Assembly: GCA_900552115.1 (NCBI GenBank)
Contig: URYP01000021.1
Coordinates: 1 to 26,363, forward strand
DNA from: an uncultured Oscillospiraceae bacterium
GTDB taxonomy: Bacteria; Bacillota; Clostridia; Oscillospirales; Acutalibacteraceae
Reading direction: 5' to 3'
Length of the DNA: 26,363 bases
Made by a program: the position numbers and the translations under genes. Of this stretch, positions 24,354-26,363 are shown piece by piece. Positions within the stretch are counted from its first letter, which is position 1. Every line of letters begins with the position of its first letter. The notes below the pieces were generated by a model that had not been told where the DNA came from, searched no databases, and saw only the letters and a program-made list of their open reading frames with translations.

Positions 24354-25417
24354 TGACGGATTATATTGAATTCCCGGGACTGGGTTGGCGATTTGACATT
24401 TCCCCCTATTTGCTGAAGGATGTGGAAATATTTGGACTGAATATCAGCATTAAATGGTATGGCCTGCTGATTGCTGTCGGGTTCCTGCTGGCTATCATTT
24501 ATGCCTTGAAGCGGGCCCGCTCCTTCGATATCGATCCCGACCGGATGATCGATGTGGTGCTGGTGTCCACCCTGATCGCCTTTATTGGGGCGAGGCTCTA
24601 CTACGTCCTTTTCTCGGATGAACGAGCCGCCTATTTTGCCGACCCCGTTTCCATCCTTTATGTGTGGAACGGGGGCTTGGCCATCTACGGCGGCATCCTG
24701 TTTGCCTTTATCGCCGGTGTTTTTATGACCCGCTGGAGGAAAGTGAATACGCTGGCCATGTTCGATTTGGCGTCGCTGGGGTTCCTGATCGGCCAGGCGG
24801 TGGGCCGCTGGGGCAATTTCTTTAATCAGGAGGCTTTCGGCGACAATACCACCCTGCCCTGGGGGATGACAGGCAACATCATCCAGTCCGGCGCCCACGG
24901 GTCGGAATACGATGCCTTCCTGCCGGTACACCCCACTTTCTTTTATGAGTCCCTCTGGTGCCTGATCGGGTTTATCGTGTTACATATCGTGTCGAAAAAA
25001 GCCTACGCGTTTAAAGGCAAAATCTTTTCCCTTTATCTGATCTGGTACGGCGTAGGCCGCTTTGCCATTGAAAGCCTGCGGACCGACAGCCTGTTTATGG
25101 GGACCATGCGGGTGTCACAGGTGGTGGCGATTCTCGCCATACTGGCGGGTATCGTGCTGCTGTTGGTGCTGCGATCCCGGCACAATGAGCTGCCGACCGA
25201 TCTGTTTGCCGGCGAGAGCAGCAGCGAAACAGAAACCGCCGCGCCGGTTCTCAGCGAATCGGCCGGGGACGCCGCAGAGCTGCTGCTCACAGAGGACGCG
25301 GCAATCAGCGGCGAACTCGATGCTGCGGAGAACGGGGACAGCCGCGAGGAAGAAACGGCGGATATGGAAGATTATGACGAGAACGACGATGGGGATTCCC
25401 CCCGGGATGAAGAATAG
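24353..25417 (+). CDS. lgt: Prolipoprotein diacylglyceryl transferase with acidic tail
   Basis: Lgt moves diacylglycerol from phosphatidylglycerol to the lipobox Cys of pre-lipoproteins in the membrane. The 354-residue protein has about seven helices and the diagnostic motifs: NGGLAIYGG, the signature GRWGNFFNQEAFG, HPTFFYESLW and GVGRFAIESLRTDSLFMG. ATG 24353 has AAAGGAGGGGG upstream and overlaps the yfmH stop by one base. The last 71 residues (284-354) form a very acidic, Ser/Ala-rich tail not needed for the family fold. ApbE in this window would be a client. Position next to the M16 pair and folD suggests a housekeeping operon. Confidence 0.93.
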   Translation: MTDYIEFPGLGWRFDISPYLLKDVEIFGLNISIKWYGLLIAVGFLLAIIYALKRARSFDIDPDRMIDVVLVSTLIAFIGARLYYVLFSDERAAYFADPVSILYVWNGGLAIYGGILFAFIAGVFMTRWRKVNTLAMFDLASLGFLIGQAVGRWGNFFNQEAFGDNTTLPWGMTGNIIQSGAHGSEYDAFLPVHPTFFYESLWCLIGFIVLHIVSKKAYAFKGKIFSLYLIWYGVGRFAIESLRTDSLFMGTMRVSQVVAILAILAGIVLLLVLRSRHNELPTDLFAGESSSETETAAPVLSESAGDAAELLLTEDAAISGELDAAENGDSREEETADMEDYDENDDGDSPRDEE

Positions 25418-25431
25418 AAAGGATGAATAAA

Positions 25432-26295
25432 GTGGCGACGATTATCAACGGCAAGGAAGTGGCGGCAGCAGTACGCGCCCGTGTAGCGGAGGAAACGGCC
25501 GCTCTGAAAAAACGGGGAATCGTCCCCGGGCTGGCGGTCATAATTGTGGGGGACGATCCGGCGTCCCGCGTGTATGTCAACAATAAAAAGAAAGCCTGCG
25601 CCGAGGCGGGCATTTACTCCGAAGAATTTGCCCTGCCGGCGGATACCACGCAGGATGAACTCCTGGCCCTGGTGGCCAGCCTGAACGGCCGCAGCGATAT
25701 CAGCGGTATCCTTTGCCAATTGCCGCTTCCGGCGCATATTGAGGATAAAGCTGTGATTGCGGCCATTTCTCCTATGAAAGATGTGGATGCATTCCATGCG
25801 CAGAATGTGGGACATATCATGATCGGCGATTATAATTTCCTGCCTTGTACGCCTGCTGGTGTTATGGAGCTGCTTCACAGCGCGGGTGTGGAAATCGCCG
25901 GTAAAAATTGTGTGGTCGTCGGGCGCAGCAACATTGTCGGCAAGCCGATGGCCATGCTGCTGCTGCATGAAAACGGCACCGTGACGATCTGCCATTCGAA
26001 AACGGCCAACCTGAAAGAGGTGTGCGCGGGGGCCGATGTGTTGGTGGTAGCAGTAGGCCGTCCTAAATTTGTCACCGGAGATATGGTGAAGCCGGGAGCG
26101 GCCGTCATCGACGTGGGCATGGACCGGGATGAGAATGGCAAGCTTTGCGGCGATGTGGATTATGCCTCGGTGGAGCCGGTCGCGGGATATATTACCCCTG
26201 TACCCGGCGGCGTAGGGCCGATGACCATCGCGATGCTGCTGAAAAACACGCTGATGGCAGCCAAACTGCAAAACGCGGTGCTGATGGACCGATAA
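25432..26295 (+). CDS. folD: FolD, methylenetetrahydrofolate dehydrogenase/cyclohydrolase
   Basis: FolD interconverts 5,10-methylene-, 5,10-methenyl- and 10-formyl-tetrahydrofolate with NADP, supplying one-carbon units. The 287-residue protein has the catalytic YVNNKKKAC (Y and K), GILCQLPLP, KDVDAFH, the dinucleotide site VVVGRSNIVGKP, and ITPVPGGVGPMT. I chose GTG 25432 since AAAGG lies nine bases upstream and the N-terminus (MATIINGKEVA) fits the family; ATG 25423 abuts that site. It begins 14 bases after lgt and is probably co-transcribed. Confidence 0.95.
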   Translation: MATIINGKEVAAAVRARVAEETAALKKRGIVPGLAVIIVGDDPASRVYVNNKKKACAEAGIYSEEFALPADTTQDELLALVASLNGRSDISGILCQLPLPAHIEDKAVIAAISPMKDVDAFHAQNVGHIMIGDYNFLPCTPAGVMELLHSAGVEIAGKNCVVVGRSNIVGKPMAMLLLHENGTVTICHSKTANLKEVCAGADVLVVAVGRPKFVTGDMVKPGAAVIDVGMDRDENGKLCGDVDYASVEPVAGYITPVPGGVGPMTIAMLLKNTLMAAKLQNAVLMDR

Positions 26296-26340
26296 AACCG
26301 CCGGCATCTACGAGAAGACTGTGACAATAGGTAAATGGCC

Positions 26341-26363
26341 CGTCCCCGATTTGATCGGGGACG
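26341..26363 (+). terminator. Partial terminator hairpin at the window edge
   Basis: CGTCCCCGAT and ATCGGGGACG form a 10-base-pair stem around a TTG loop. The window stops at the end of the stem, so the T run that would confirm termination after folD is not visible. Confidence 0.6.

Overview
The window looks like chromosome from a GC-rich Gram-positive anaerobe of the Bacillota, class Clostridia, probably near the Oscillospiraceae/Eubacteriales. This rests on strong AGGAGG ribosome binding sites, several TTG/GTG starts, a lepA-hemW pair, YfmF/YfmH M16 proteins, a MecA-like adaptor, VanR/VanS-type signalling and Rnf-family genes. It is inference from gene content; no rRNA or tRNA is present to test it. 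Most genes are intact, tightly packed housekeeping or envelope genes. I see no phage, insertion sequence or CRISPR array.

Layout: (1) 232-3920, + strand: a CmpB-type membrane protein, then a VanR/VanS-like two-component system and a VanY-like D,D-carboxypeptidase. The vanR and vanY promoters carry matching candidate VanR boxes. No vanHAX-type ligase operon is present. (2) 3915-6940, - strand: lepA then hemW. (3) 7036-8535, - strand: an O-antigen ligase/polymerase-like membrane protein, followed by a strong terminator. (4) 8642-9689, + strand: ApbE, a flavin transferase lipoprotein. (5) 9750-14895, - strand: an unusual six-gene operon, rnfC-rnfD-rnfE-rnfA-amidohydrolase-VanZ/GtrA fusion. (6) 15021-17436: a MecA-like adaptor, ribulose-phosphate epimerase, a Pro/Gln-rich membrane protein and a ribbon-helix-helix protein. 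(7) 17446-21653, - strand: a MarR regulator with two half-exporter ABC genes, the first interrupted by an in-frame TAG. (8) 21725-26363, + strand: yfmF-yfmH-lgt-folD.

The most striking object is region 5. Its four Rnf-family proteins are recognisable and gene order is Rnf-like, but RnfG and RnfB are absent. Three of the four cysteines expected to hold the intramembrane [2Fe-2S] cluster are replaced. The RnfD flavinylation sequon is degraded and the RnfC glycine-rich flavin/NADH motifs are eroded. Only the two [4Fe-4S] motifs of RnfC remain intact. The reading frames are open and translationally coupled, so this does not look like decay. It may be an Rnf-derived membrane complex with a changed job, co-expressed with a metal-dependent hydrolase and a VanZ-GtrA fusion.

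Functionally, much of the window concerns the envelope: VanRS-VanY trims peptidoglycan stem peptides, the O-antigen-ligase-like and GtrA proteins suggest surface glycan work, Lgt lipidates lipoproteins (ApbE here is a likely client), and the MarR-ABC operon suggests efflux. Translation and one-carbon metabolism are represented by LepA, YfmF/YfmH and FolD.
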